Source: Minwuia thermotolerans (GTDB lineage Bacteria > Pseudomonadota > Alphaproteobacteria > Minwuiales > Minwuiaceae). Taken from it: 64,000 bases of DNA. Shown piece by piece: positions 54,180-62,490 of this stretch; the stretch's first letter is position 1; each line of letters begins with the position of its first letter. The stretch is from assembly GCF_002924445.1 (NCBI RefSeq), contig NZ_PIGG01000040.1:167126-231125 (forward strand). The letters are read 5' to 3'. A program made the translations under genes and the position numbers. The notes below the pieces were generated by a model, which was given only the letters and a program-made list of their open reading frames with translations, was not told where the DNA came from and searched no databases.

Positions 54180-55121
54180 ATGGCGCTGAAACTGGCGGAG
54201 AAGACCGAGTTCGGGTTCATGGGGCGGATGGCGGACCGGGAGGCGGCGATCGCCACCGTGAAGCTGGCCGAGGACAACGGCTTCAGCTCGATCTGGCTGG
54301 GCGATCACATCGCCTTCGCGGTGCCGATCATGGACCCGCTGCTGCAGCTCGCCCAGGCCGCTGCGCTGTCCGACAAGGTGACGGTGGCGACCGGCGTCTA
54401 CCTGCTGGCGCTGCGTCACCCGGCGCTGACGGCCAAGCTGACCTCGACGCTCGACAACCTTTCGGGCGGTCGCTTCATCTTCGGCACGGGCGTGGGCGGC
54501 GAGTTCCCCGGCGAATTCGCCGCCGTCGGCGTGCCCCACAAGGAGCGCGGCGCCCGCGTCTCCGAATCCATCGAGGTCATCCGCAAGCTCTGGACCGGCG
54601 AGAAGGTGAGCCACAAGGGCCGCCACTTCGACATCCCCGAGACGCAGATGCTGCCGAAGCCCGTGCAGCCCGGCGGCCCGCCGCTCTGGGTCGGCGGCCG
54701 GTCGGGCGCGGCGTTGCGGCGCGCGGCGCAGCTCTGCGACGGCTGGATTTCCTATGTCGTCACGCCGGAGATGTTCGCCGAATCCCTCGCCACCATCGAG
54801 CAGGAGATGGCGAAGGCCGGCCGCACGGTGGACCGCTACGGCACGGGGCACCTCTACTTCTTCCGTATCGACGACGACTTCGACACCGCCTGGGACAAGG
54901 CGACCGCGCACCTCACGCGGCGCTACGCCATGGACTTCCGCAAGCCCGCGAAGCGCTACGCCGCGCTCGGCACGCCGGAGCAGGTGGCGGAGAAGATCCG
55001 CGCCTTCCACGCCGCGGGCGTGCGCCACTTCGTCATGGACCCGACGGGCCCCGACGGCGAGGAGATGGCGCAGCTCGAACGCTTCGCGAAGGAGGTCCGG
55101 CCGCTGCTCGGCGACCTCTGA
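54180..55121 (+). CDS. LLM-class flavin-dependent oxidoreductase
   Basis: A 313-residue member of the luciferase-like superfamily: MALKLAEKTEFGFMGRM start, AEDNGFSSIWLGDHIAF, VTVATGVYLLALRHPALTAK, LDNLSGGRFIFGTGVGG, then IEVIRKLWTGEKVSHKGRHFDIPETQMLPKP and GGPPLWVGGRSGAALRRAA. ATG 54180 follows a GGGGAGG site. It is divergent from the LLM gene at 53145-54086 and is the last gene before the tRNA-Met that marks the start of the accessory island. Cofactor preference and substrate are not visible. Confidence 0.9.
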   Translation: MALKLAEKTEFGFMGRMADREAAIATVKLAEDNGFSSIWLGDHIAFAVPIMDPLLQLAQAAALSDKVTVATGVYLLALRHPALTAKLTSTLDNLSGGRFIFGTGVGGEFPGEFAAVGVPHKERGARVSESIEVIRKLWTGEKVSHKGRHFDIPETQMLPKPVQPGGPPLWVGGRSGAALRRAAQLCDGWISYVVTPEMFAESLATIEQEMAKAGRTVDRYGTGHLYFFRIDDDFDTAWDKATAHLTRRYAMDFRKPAKRYAALGTPEQVAEKIRAFHAAGVRHFVMDPTGPDGEEMAQLERFAKEVRPLLGDL

Positions 55122-55151
55122 GGGGGCCCGGCCGCGTCGCGCCCAAGCGTC

Positions 55152-55181
55152 TTGACAGGCGCAGCCCGCCGGACCTATATC
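55152..55181 (+). promoter_or_regulatory. tRNA-Met promoter
   Basis: TTGACA (55152-55157) followed by TATATC (55176-55181, 18-bp spacer) or CTATAT (17-bp spacer) just upstream of the tRNA gene. It predicts a start near 55188, a few bases before the mature 5' end. Confidence 0.7.
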
Positions 55182-55192
55182 GCGCGCTCGGC

Positions 55193-55269
55193 GGCGGGGT
55201 AGCTCAGTCGGTTAGAGCAGCGGAATCATAATCCGCGTGTCGGGGGTTCGAATCCCTCCCCCGCTACCA
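55193..55269 (+). tRNA. tRNA-Met (CAT)
   Basis: A 77-nt tRNA with encoded CCA. The acceptor stem GGCGGGG/CCCCGCT has a terminal G-U pair. The D arm is AGCTCAGTCGGTTAGAGC. The anticodon stem GCGGA/TCCGC closes a 7-nt loop ATCATAA with anticodon CAT at 55227-55229. The T arm contains GGTTCGAATCC. The paired first base and lack of initiator-specific mismatch argue for elongator Met; a lysidine-modified tRNA-Ile2 is a lesser alternative. It is the probable integration site of the island that follows. Confidence 0.93.
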
Positions 55270-55525
55270 ACAAAATCAGATAGTTACAGCCTTTTGGCTA
55301 ATGAGAAATCTCAAATTCAAGGAAATAGGTAACAGTATAGGTAACAGTCGCTGAAAGCGGCTCCCAACCATCTCTGCAAGCACCTTTCGGCCATCTGAAT
55401 GAGCATGTCGGAGCGGCATCACGAAGCTCGATATTGAGCAATCCGGAAGTGAATTTGTGGCCCTGATACCATCGCCGGTTAAACTTCAGTAGCATGGCGG
55501 CTGGCGCCAGATTGAGGAGAGGACG
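55270..55525. other. Gene-free junction between tRNA-Met and the island, with a 12-bp tandem repeat
   Basis: This 256-bp, less GC-rich stretch holds a perfect tandem duplication ATAGGTAACAGT x2 (55325-55348). On the minus strand an open frame reads through it (ending around 55298, with the repeat coding TVTY twice). This may be the relic end of a mobile-element gene, but no integrase motif (Arg-His-Arg-Tyr) can be read. No functional gene is supported. Confidence 0.5.
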
Positions 55526-55933
55526 ATGGCCGAGCATCCCCATCCCGTTGATATTTACGTGGGAAGCCGCATACGGCTCTGCCGGACACTCAAGGGGATG
55601 AGTCAGCAGAAGCTCGCCGAGGCTCTGAACCTGACGTTTCAACAGATACAGAAGTACGAGAAGGGCGCAAACCGCGTCGGTGCGAGCCGGCTTTTCGAGA
55701 TGAGCCACATCCTGGATGTGCCGGTCTCCTTCTTTTTCGAAGGTGCACCGGTTGCAGACACGGCCGAGACCGAAGGCCCCGATATCGATGAAAATACGAT
55801 TCCGGCAGAAGACGCGGAGAAGCTGTTCCGCCGGGAAATCCTGGAGTTCGTACGTGTCTACGATCGCATTCCCGAACCGGCGGTGCGTCAACGGCTCTAC
55901 GCGCTCGCCAAGACCCTGGCGCGCCCGGAGTAG
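55526..55933 (+). CDS. XRE-family helix-turn-helix regulator
   Basis: A 135-residue DNA-binding protein. The helix-turn-helix lies at about residues 10-65: YVGSRIRLCRTLKGMSQQKLAEALNLTFQQIQKYEKGANRVGASRLFEM, the XRE pattern common in alphaproteobacteria, followed by PVSFFFEGAPV and a helical C-terminal region that may mediate dimerisation. GAGGAGAGG precedes the ATG. It is the first gene of the plus-strand half of the RiPP-like island and could control it; this is positional inference. Confidence 0.9.
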   Translation: MAEHPHPVDIYVGSRIRLCRTLKGMSQQKLAEALNLTFQQIQKYEKGANRVGASRLFEMSHILDVPVSFFFEGAPVADTAETEGPDIDENTIPAEDAEKLFRREILEFVRVYDRIPEPAVRQRLYALAKTLARPE

Positions 55934-55986
55934 CGTGGGGAGACAAGTGGATTCCGGGCTGGCTCAAGATCGCTTAGTTTCTCACA

Positions 55987-57255
55987 ATGTCCCCTGAACA
56001 AGCGAAGCTCCTCGCTGGCTCAATCGATTTTCTCGACTCAGGCTCAGCGGGGCCCGATATCCTGCGGTTCCTGGCCTGGCTCGGTATCACCGAACCAGAA
56101 GTGCTGGAGGACGCCGAGGATTTTCGGAAGCTCCTTCGTTTCGCTCAGGGACTGCACCGGTTCTTCGAATTGCCCCTGCCCGATGCGCCCGGCCTCAGCG
56201 CCTTCGGCGCCGAACTAAACATCGCCCGGTGGGCGGAAGGCGAGAGCGGCATATTCGGGGTCTCGGGCGTCGCCGAGAGCCGCCTGGCGGCATTCCGCGC
56301 CTGCATCGCCGAAGCCATAGAATTCGTCAGCCAGTACCTGGACGGGGATGCGGCAGTACACTTGCGGATTTCCAGCCCTGAGCCCGCCGTGATTTCGTTG
56401 ACGCAAGGCTATGCTGACTGGTCGGTCGATGGCCCTGTCGCGACGGTGCCGTCGCCGGATGGCGGAGGAGCGACACGGCGCTTTCCTGCGACCCTCTGCT
56501 ATCGGAATGCCAACCTTCCGGGCCCTGCGCCGCTCCAGAATCTCGGGATCGGTTGCGGATCAGGCGCCACGTCGGCGGCGGCGCTGCATCACGCGCTGTT
56601 CGAGTGGATCGAACGGGATGCGATGGCCTTGTGGTGGCTTGGCGCCCGGCAAGGTCGGCCCGTGGCGCTGGAAACCCTGGCGCAGACGGAGATGGCCGGC
56701 ATCGCCACCCGCGCCCGGCAGGGGCAGCAGACCCGGCGGACATGGTTCCTGGATATCTCGACCGACATCGGTGTGCCGGTCATGGCGGCGCTTTCCACGG
56801 ATGGTCACGGAAACGGTTTCGCCTACGGCTTCGGCGCCGGAGCAAACACAGCGGCCGCGATGAAGGCGGCCTTTCTCGAACTCTGCCAGATCGAACTGGC
56901 CGATCGGATCGTCGCCGCAAAGCGGCACGAAAGCGGCGACGATAAACTCAACGATACCGACCGCATGCACCTCCGGCGACATAGCGAAATTGACGCCTCC
57001 TGGGAGATTCTGCACCCAGGCGGGGCGCCACGGGACCATGTCGCGCAGGCCGATCCGGAAGCTGCCCTCGCGGCGGCCGGTCTGGATGTTCTGACCATCG
57101 ACCTGACGCGCGCCGACATCGGGGTACCTGTCTGGCGAACGTTTGTACCCGGTCTGCAACCCATGCCGTCGGCCACCGAGCTGCCGCGCCTCCGCGAGGC
57201 GCAGAAAGCAGCCCACGGCCGTGTTCACAACCACCGGGCCATTCGCATAGTCTGA
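55987..57255 (+). CDS. YcaO-domain ATP-dependent peptide-modifying enzyme
   Basis: A 422-residue YcaO protein. YcaO enzymes use ATP to activate peptide-backbone amides, forming azolines, thioamides or amidines. The ATP/Mg site is intact: acidic pair in IAEAIEF (Glu109, Glu112), the ALFEWIERDA signature (Glu206, Glu209-Arg210) and AAFLELCQIEL (Glu298, Gln301). The first 60-70 residues are an extra domain unlike a fused E1. The C-terminus (RVHNHRAIRIV) lacks the proline-rich PxPxP tail of azoline-forming cyclodehydratases. No TfuA or E1-like partner gene is nearby. No clear ribosome-binding site precedes ATG 55987. It is 31 bp from the BTAD regulator. Confidence 0.88.
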   Translation: MSPEQAKLLAGSIDFLDSGSAGPDILRFLAWLGITEPEVLEDAEDFRKLLRFAQGLHRFFELPLPDAPGLSAFGAELNIARWAEGESGIFGVSGVAESRLAAFRACIAEAIEFVSQYLDGDAAVHLRISSPEPAVISLTQGYADWSVDGPVATVPSPDGGGATRRFPATLCYRNANLPGPAPLQNLGIGCGSGATSAAALHHALFEWIERDAMALWWLGARQGRPVALETLAQTEMAGIATRARQGQQTRRTWFLDISTDIGVPVMAALSTDGHGNGFAYGFGAGANTAAAMKAAFLELCQIELADRIVAAKRHESGDDKLNDTDRMHLRRHSEIDASWEILHPGGAPRDHVAQADPEAALAAAGLDVLTIDLTRADIGVPVWRTFVPGLQPMPSATELPRLREAQKAAHGRVHNHRAIRIV

Positions 57256-57286
57256 CCCGAGGGGACTGTGAGGGGGAGGCGTCGAC

Positions 57287-59344
57287 GTGCCCGATGGAGA
57301 CGACGGCAGCGGACCAACGATGAATGGGGCGATGAAGCTGCGAGCCGAACTGCTCGGGCCGCCGCGATTCCTCGTGGGAGATCGAGTCCTCGACATCCGC
57401 CTTCGAAAGAGCAAGGCGCTGCTGGCTTTCCTCTGCCTCAATGCTGGCGAGCGCCAGAGCCGTTCGCGCCTGCGGACCCTGCTCTGGGAGGACGATGACG
57501 AGAACCGAGGAGCCGTGTCCCTTCGCCAGACCCTTTTCAACATCCGCAAGACGCTTGCGGACGCCGGTTTCGACGGTCTCGAGGTCACCAATGAGCATCT
57601 GCTACTACCGCGGGCTCAAGTGGTCACCGATGTCGAGCTACTGACGAACGCCGTCCGGCAAGGCGACTTCGCCGCGGAAAAGCTGCAGGGTGAGAAGCGC
57701 CTGGCGGATCGGCTCTGCGAGGGCCTGGAGAATGTTGGCGAAACGTATTTCGCCACGCTTCGGGCCGAACGCCAGATCGTCTACTCCATGCTGCAGGAGC
57801 CGCTGGAGCGCCACCTGACGGAAGGAGCGCAGGATGGCGCGGAGGTGGCCGCCGCACGCGCACTGCTCAACCTGGATCCCAGCCATGAGCTGGCATGCCG
57901 CAGGCTGATGGCGGACCGCGCGACACGAGGCGACGCCGCCGGAGCGATTGCGATTTACAACGAGCTCTGGTCTGTCCTTTCGGAGGAATTCGACACCGAG
58001 CCCTCGGTCGAGACCCAGTCCCTTCTCGCTCGGATCAAGCTGGACCGCTACACATCCGATTTCATTCCGCCGATGACCGCAGAGGCGCGCCCGTGGTCAG
58101 ACTCCACCGAGATCGCGGCGCAAAAAAACACGGCCTTTGTCGACCGGGGACCGGTCATCGTCATGGGCCGGTTCGAACTTCACGGCGAAACCGACGCACG
58201 CCCCGGCCTGGCGCAAGCGCTTCGCCATGACCTGCTATCCCGGTTGATCCGCTTCCGCGAATGGTCGGTATTGGACCAGGTGCCTGCAGGGGGATTGCAA
58301 AAGACCGATTCAGTCTTCGAGCTTACGGCATCGATCCAGCACGACGGCGACCTGCTCGGCGTCTCCATCAATTTGAAGGAACTGCAAACCGAACGCTTTC
58401 TATGGAGCGAGTACTACGGCATTGGCCGCGATGACGTCCTGGAGCATCAGGCGGAACTGGTGGCGCGGATCGCCCTGGCGTTGAACGTCCACATCTCCGC
58501 TGACAGGTTGGAGCGGATCGGCACCATTCCGAATGTCACCCTGGACCTCTACGATCGCCTGCTTATCGGTCAGCAGCTCAATTTCACGTGGGACCGGGCA
58601 AACTCCGACCGAGCCGCCGACACCTTCCGCAGCCTGATCGAGGAGAAGCCCTTCTTCGCCCCCGCGTACAGCGCTCTGGCCCAGCTCATCAATTCCCGCC
58701 ACATCATTTTCCCGGGCGCTTTTCGCAATTCCGAACAACTGGAATTCTCGAACCACCTGACAAATGTGGCGCTCAGACTGGATCCGCTCGATTCGCGCTC
58801 TCATCTCTGTTCGGGATGGTCGCTGGCGTTGCGTGACCGGTTTGACGAGGCCTACCAGGGCTTTCGTATGGCCTATGAGCTGAACGAAAACGATCCCTGG
58901 ACCGCCGTTTCGGCACCGGCGGGCTTCTGTTTTTGCGGGGATCTGGACCGCGCGGCCCGACTGGCGGAACGTGCGCTTGACCGCGGATTGGTCGCTTCGC
59001 CGCTCCAATGGAGCTACCAGGTCGTGATCTGGTTCTCCTGCGGCGACGATGCGAGGGCCATCGAGGCTTTCGAGCGGTCGGATGGCGGCTTCTTCGGCGT
59101 GGAAGCCTGGTATACCGCCGCACTGGTCCGCAGGCGTGAATTGCGGAAGGCGCGACGGCAGTATGCGGATCTGATCGAGCGTATCCGTCAACGCTGGACC
59201 GGGCAGCCAAATCCGACGTTCGCCGACGCCGAGACCTGGCTGGTTCAATGCTTTCCGATCGGCGACCCCGAGACCCGCGCCGCCTTCTTCGGCGCGTTGA
59301 AGCAGGCCGGCCTGCAGGCCCCCGAAGCCCTACATACAGATTGA
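57287..59344 (+). CDS. BTAD-domain transcriptional regulator with TPR-like C-terminus (SARP-like)
   Basis: A 685-residue regulator. An N-terminal winged helix (about 16-105: LLGPPRFLVGDRVLDIRLRKSKALLAFLCLNAGERQSRSRLRTLLWED; SLRQTLFNIRKTL) precedes a bacterial transcriptional activation domain (about 130-250: VETQSLLARI end). Residues 285-390 resemble an adenylate-cyclase-type TPR-associated segment, and the rest is TPR-like (ALAQLINSR; ALRLDPLDSRSH; AYELNENDPW). Such proteins often control secondary-metabolite or catabolic clusters. GTG 57287 has GGGGAGG upstream; ATGs at 57320 and 57332 are alternatives. It converges on and overlaps the last codons of the 133-residue gene by 15 bp. Confidence 0.85.
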   Translation: MPDGDDGSGPTMNGAMKLRAELLGPPRFLVGDRVLDIRLRKSKALLAFLCLNAGERQSRSRLRTLLWEDDDENRGAVSLRQTLFNIRKTLADAGFDGLEVTNEHLLLPRAQVVTDVELLTNAVRQGDFAAEKLQGEKRLADRLCEGLENVGETYFATLRAERQIVYSMLQEPLERHLTEGAQDGAEVAAARALLNLDPSHELACRRLMADRATRGDAAGAIAIYNELWSVLSEEFDTEPSVETQSLLARIKLDRYTSDFIPPMTAEARPWSDSTEIAAQKNTAFVDRGPVIVMGRFELHGETDARPGLAQALRHDLLSRLIRFREWSVLDQVPAGGLQKTDSVFELTASIQHDGDLLGVSINLKELQTERFLWSEYYGIGRDDVLEHQAELVARIALALNVHISADRLERIGTIPNVTLDLYDRLLIGQQLNFTWDRANSDRAADTFRSLIEEKPFFAPAYSALAQLINSRHIIFPGAFRNSEQLEFSNHLTNVALRLDPLDSRSHLCSGWSLALRDRFDEAYQGFRMAYELNENDPWTAVSAPAGFCFCGDLDRAARLAERALDRGLVASPLQWSYQVVIWFSCGDDARAIEAFERSDGGFFGVEAWYTAALVRRRELRKARRQYADLIERIRQRWTGQPNPTFADAETWLVQCFPIGDPETRAAFFGALKQAGLQAPEALHTD

Positions 59345-59731
59345 GATGGTGTAATCGGCCACGCGGCTGAGGAAGAAATCCGTGTGAGTCAGCGCTTCGT
59401 CGCCACAGACCATGTCGGCATAAAAGGGCGGAACCTGATAACGCGGGCCGCTGCCCTTCTTGTCGCGCTCGGCGAACCGCTCCAGCGAGCGGGTAATCAT
59501 CTTCTTTGGCGGCAGGCGCAGATAGAAGATTTCCTGATTGGGCTGAACGACGTGGATCGCCTTCATACGCGGTGGCACGCGAGCGATATCGGGCTCCACG
59601 ATGGATTTGAATTCCTCGAGCGATTCCGGCCACGGCTTGCGGTCCATGGCCCAGTCGGCGATCAGACGGCCAAACGCCGTATAGTCCAGGATTTCCAGGC
59701 GCCCGAATTCACCTTCGAAGTCATCGGTCAT
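59330..59731 (-). CDS. Small protein with nitrile-hydratase-leader-like segment (candidate RiPP precursor)
   Basis: A 133-residue protein with an excellent GGAGGAAACA ribosome-binding site. Residues 53-77 (PPRMKAIHVVQPNQEIFYLRL, then PPKK) look like the end of NHLP-type leader peptides, which finish in V-x-V-V-x-N-x-x-x-x-x-x-LPP. The 56 residues after it contain Cys109, Cys132 and several Ser/Thr, and end ADYTISICM. It is 26 bp after the haem-peroxidase gene in one transcript, opposite a YcaO gene. It may be the peptide modified by YcaO and/or the peroxidase. Alternatively it is a peroxidase accessory. The match is by eye. Confidence 0.6.
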   Translation of the reverse strand: MTDDFEGEFGRLEILDYTAFGRLIADWAMDRKPWPESLEEFKSIVEPDIARVPPRMKAIHVVQPNQEIFYLRLPPKKMITRSLERFAERDKKGSGPRYQVPPFYADMVCGDEALTHTDFFLSRVADYTISICM

Positions 59732-59757
59732 TGTTTCCTCCTGCCGGAAGGTCGCTC

Positions 59758-61398
59758 TCAGATAAGGGGAAGCGAGCGCATGTCGAACACGCGGTCATCG
59801 ACACGCATGTGCTGCTCCACCCACAGGATCAGGTCGCCCATGGTCGCCGGCACGCTGTAGCCGAAGACTTCAAAGGCCGCTTGGACGAGATCACGGTCCT
59901 CTTCGTGGTCTTCGAGGGCTCTGTAGAAGGTCTCTGCCAGAACGATGGAGCCCATCGGCCCCAGCCGCTCGCCCTTGTGTGCACCAGCGGCTTCGATCAA
60001 AAAATAAAGGCCCGGCGGCGGATTACCGACGAACTCCTTGACGATCTCGTCATCCGCGGCGCCGATCCAGTTCCTGAGTGCAGAACGGCGGATCTCCTCA
60101 TCCGAGATCCACGGTAGTTGCTCGGCCAGTTCCGGGGCGCGCTTCTCGATCAGCTGCGCCAGGGCGTCGATCTTCATCACGTCCGAGATGGCCGAGCGGA
60201 CGAGGTCGCGATATGGCAGACCTCCGGGCTCCGGCGAGTCGCTTGCCGGAAACATCTGCTTGTCGTGGAGCGCGGCCACGTACTTGGGCGAGATTCGCCG
60301 GGAAAGCTGCGGCAGAGAATGGGCGCCTTTGAACTCGAAGAAACGCGACCAGCGCACGATCCAGTGGACGCCGAGGGGCGTACGGCGAGGCACGCGGAAG
60401 GAGGTGCTCCGCATGACTTCGGGGAGGTTGTGCCGCGTCCCCTCGGCGAACTCGTAGGACGAACGCACCATGGCGTGTCCCATACGATAGGCCGCATTGA
60501 TGAACTCCGGCGTCAGGACGCTTCCCTCGGGAGGGTCAAGGATGAAGCGGCCGGGGTCGTCGGATCGCTCGTAGTGGTGCCGGACGAGCGGGTCGAGCAG
60601 GCGCGCCAACAAGTCCCGCCGGACAATGTTCCGAAACACATAAGTGAGAGCGGCTCGTGCCGTGGCGAAATTGTTGGCGCTGTCGAGCGGATCGGAGGGC
60701 TTGTCGTTCCACTCGATGCTGTCGATTGCGGCGTTGTGAGCGAGCTGAAACAACGCCGTCATCTGCGACAGGATCGCATGATCGTCGTTACGCTCATCGG
60801 CCACGAGCGGGCAGCCATACTCCTCGCCAAACCTCACATTGCGGATACGGCCGATATCGCGCCTGGGCGACCGGCTCGTGTCCCGCGACCAGTCGTCGAC
60901 CTCGTGAGATACGCCGTCCAGCCTGAATCGCGTTCTCGGCCAGTGGATCGCATTCGGCCCGCGAAGATCCGACGCGTGTTCGAAGGCGACGGCGTCGAGT
61001 TCCGGGTTGCGGCCGTAGATCGTCTCCAGCATCAGCGGCCGGCCGCGGACATTCTTTACCGTTGCGGGATCGCGGAGCGACGGCGCGGAGTTATCGCTCA
61101 TGAAGAGGTCGTGGCTGGCCATCTGCGCCAGGTAGGTATAGCCGGAGGGGATGTTCGGGTTCGCACGGTCGATGCCGTCCGGCCAATCGTACTCACGTTC
61201 CATACGGTCGCTGAGCAGGCGGAACAACGCCATGGTCCGTGCCACATCCATCTCACCGGGATGGTCCGGCTTCTCGACACCTATATAGATGTTCGGATTC
61301 ACCGCCGGTCCGGAACCTTCAGTGCCGGTCTTCGTCCGTTTCTGCAGATGACGGCATACGTGCTGTCTCAGGCTCGTTGCGCCCGTCGCGCTGTGCAT
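59758..61398 (-). CDS. Animal-type (cyclooxygenase/myeloperoxidase superfamily) haem peroxidase
   Basis: A 546-residue protein with the peroxidase-cyclooxygenase fold. Distal His-Asp pair in AQMASHDLFMSD (His96), catalytic Arg region VADERNDDHAILSQMTALFQLAHNAAID (Arg203), and proximal haem ligand AYRMGHAMVRSSYEF (His308) are all present, so it is probably active. Members oxidise halides, phenols or polyunsaturated lipids with H2O2. No signal peptide is evident. ATG 61398 has GAGG 9 nt upstream; a later start within the low-complexity first 30 residues is possible. It is co-transcribed with the 133-residue candidate precursor and faces the YcaO operon. Confidence 0.88.
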   Translation of the reverse strand: MHSATGATSLRQHVCRHLQKRTKTGTEGSGPAVNPNIYIGVEKPDHPGEMDVARTMALFRLLSDRMEREYDWPDGIDRANPNIPSGYTYLAQMASHDLFMSDNSAPSLRDPATVKNVRGRPLMLETIYGRNPELDAVAFEHASDLRGPNAIHWPRTRFRLDGVSHEVDDWSRDTSRSPRRDIGRIRNVRFGEEYGCPLVADERNDDHAILSQMTALFQLAHNAAIDSIEWNDKPSDPLDSANNFATARAALTYVFRNIVRRDLLARLLDPLVRHHYERSDDPGRFILDPPEGSVLTPEFINAAYRMGHAMVRSSYEFAEGTRHNLPEVMRSTSFRVPRRTPLGVHWIVRWSRFFEFKGAHSLPQLSRRISPKYVAALHDKQMFPASDSPEPGGLPYRDLVRSAISDVMKIDALAQLIEKRAPELAEQLPWISDEEIRRSALRNWIGAADDEIVKEFVGNPPPGLYFLIEAAGAHKGERLGPMGSIVLAETFYRALEDHEEDRDLVQAAFEVFGYSVPATMGDLILWVEQHMRVDDRVFDMRSLPLI

Positions 61399-61701
61399 CG
61401 TTCAACCTCACGCCCTTGATCGGAACCGAGGCTGAACGGCCGGCGTGATTTCTGCGTTATTTCCCTGATTGACGCCCAGCCGCTCTTGGAACGGCGCGCG
61501 AGAATTCGTCTGTATGATTGATCCTTGGCCGGCGGTCTCCCTTTGCGGCCCAACTGAAATCAGCCCGAAAGCTCGCATGACACCTGAACCTAAGACGGGG
61601 TGAAGTCCGGGATTGGACTTTACCCGTCGTAGTCAGAGAAAACTCAGACGGTCGGAGTCTGAGAGGCTCGTCGCGGCTGCGCCAGCGGTGGCCTGGGTGC
61701 G
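61399..61701. other. Gap between haem-peroxidase and slipin genes
   Basis: No gene is supported in these 303 bp. They should contain the peroxidase promoter (not clearly recognisable) and, at 61643-61663, a perfect 7-bp inverted repeat CTCAGAC-N7-GTCTGAG after the slipin stop, which could stop slipin transcription although there is no T tract. Composition is less GC-rich than the core chromosome. Confidence 0.6.
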
Positions 61702-62490
61702 CTATGCCGACTCCTGCTCGCCGCCGAACGAGGGCGCCAGCCGAGTTAGCAGGTCCATCGGCAGCGGGAAGACGATCGTCGTCGCCTGGTTGACCGAGAC
61801 GTCGTTCAGCGCCGTGAAGTAGCGCAACTGCATGGCGTTGGGCTGCTGCGCGAGCAACGCGCCGGCCTCGACGAGCTTCTGCGCGGCTTGCTGTTCCCCT
61901 TCGGCGTTGATGACGCGCGCGCGGCGGTGACGCTCGGCCTCGGCTTGGCGAGCGATCGCGCGCACCATGCTCTCGTCGATGTCGACATGCTTGATCTCGA
62001 CGTTGGCGACCTTGATGCCCCAGGCGTCGGTCTGGCGATCGAGGATTTCCTGGATATCGGCGTTCAGCTTGTCGCGCTCGGCGAGCATCTCGTCGAGCTC
62101 GTGCTTGCCGAGTACCGAGCGCAGCGTCGTCTGGGCGAGCTGACTGGTCGCCGCCGAGAAGTTCTCGACCTGGATGATCGCCTTCTCAGCGTCGACGACG
62201 CGGTAGTAGATCACCGCGTTGACCTTGACTGAGACGTTGTCGCGCGAGATCACGTCCTGCGTCGGCACGTCCTCCACGAAGGTTCGCAGATCGACGCGCA
62301 CGACCTGCTGGATGATTGGGACGATGAGCACGAAGCCGGGACCGGCGATTCGGGTGTAGCGGCCAAGCGTGAACACCACGCCGCGCTCGTACTCGCGAAA
62401 GATGCGGATCGCCGCCGCGAATATCGCGATGACGATGGCGACAGGAACCAGATAGGTCAGCGTTTCGAACAGCACGGGATCAGTCTCCAT
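61702..62490 (-). CDS. Slipin (stomatin-like SPFH-domain membrane protein)
   Basis: A 262-residue SPFH/Band 7 protein. One N-terminal membrane helix ([18 protein letters not shown]) is followed by [29 protein letters not shown], the slipin core [35 protein letters not shown], and a helical coiled-coil ([32 protein letters not shown]). Slipins form membrane scaffolds that organise microdomains and are almost always paired with an NfeD protein. Here the nfeD frame overlaps its start but is cut off by an IS element. TAG/TGA ending at 61702 is intact. Confidence 0.93.
   Translation of the reverse strand: METDPVLFETLTYLVPVAIVIAIFAAAIRIFREYERGVVFTLGRYTRIAGPGFVLIVPIIQQVVRVDLRTFVEDVPTQDVISRDNVSVKVNAVIYYRVVDAEKAIIQVENFSAATSQLAQTTLRSVLGKHELDEMLAERDKLNADIQEILDRQTDAWGIKVANVEIKHVDIDESMVRAIARQAEAERHRRARVINAEGEQQAAQKLVEAGALLAQQPNAMQLRYFTALNDVSVNQATTIVFPLPMDLLTRLAPSFGGEQESA

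Noticed and set aside
55298..55891. 197-codon minus-strand frame over the XRE gene and tRNA junction
   Set aside because: Mostly antisense to the XRE gene, whose helix-turn-helix and ribosome-binding site are clear. The tail could be a relic of a mobile gene but shows no integrase motif.
61399..61701. Second attachment site of the island (copy of the tRNA 3' end)
   Set aside because: No copy of the tRNA-Met 3' end was found here or elsewhere after 55270 in the window.
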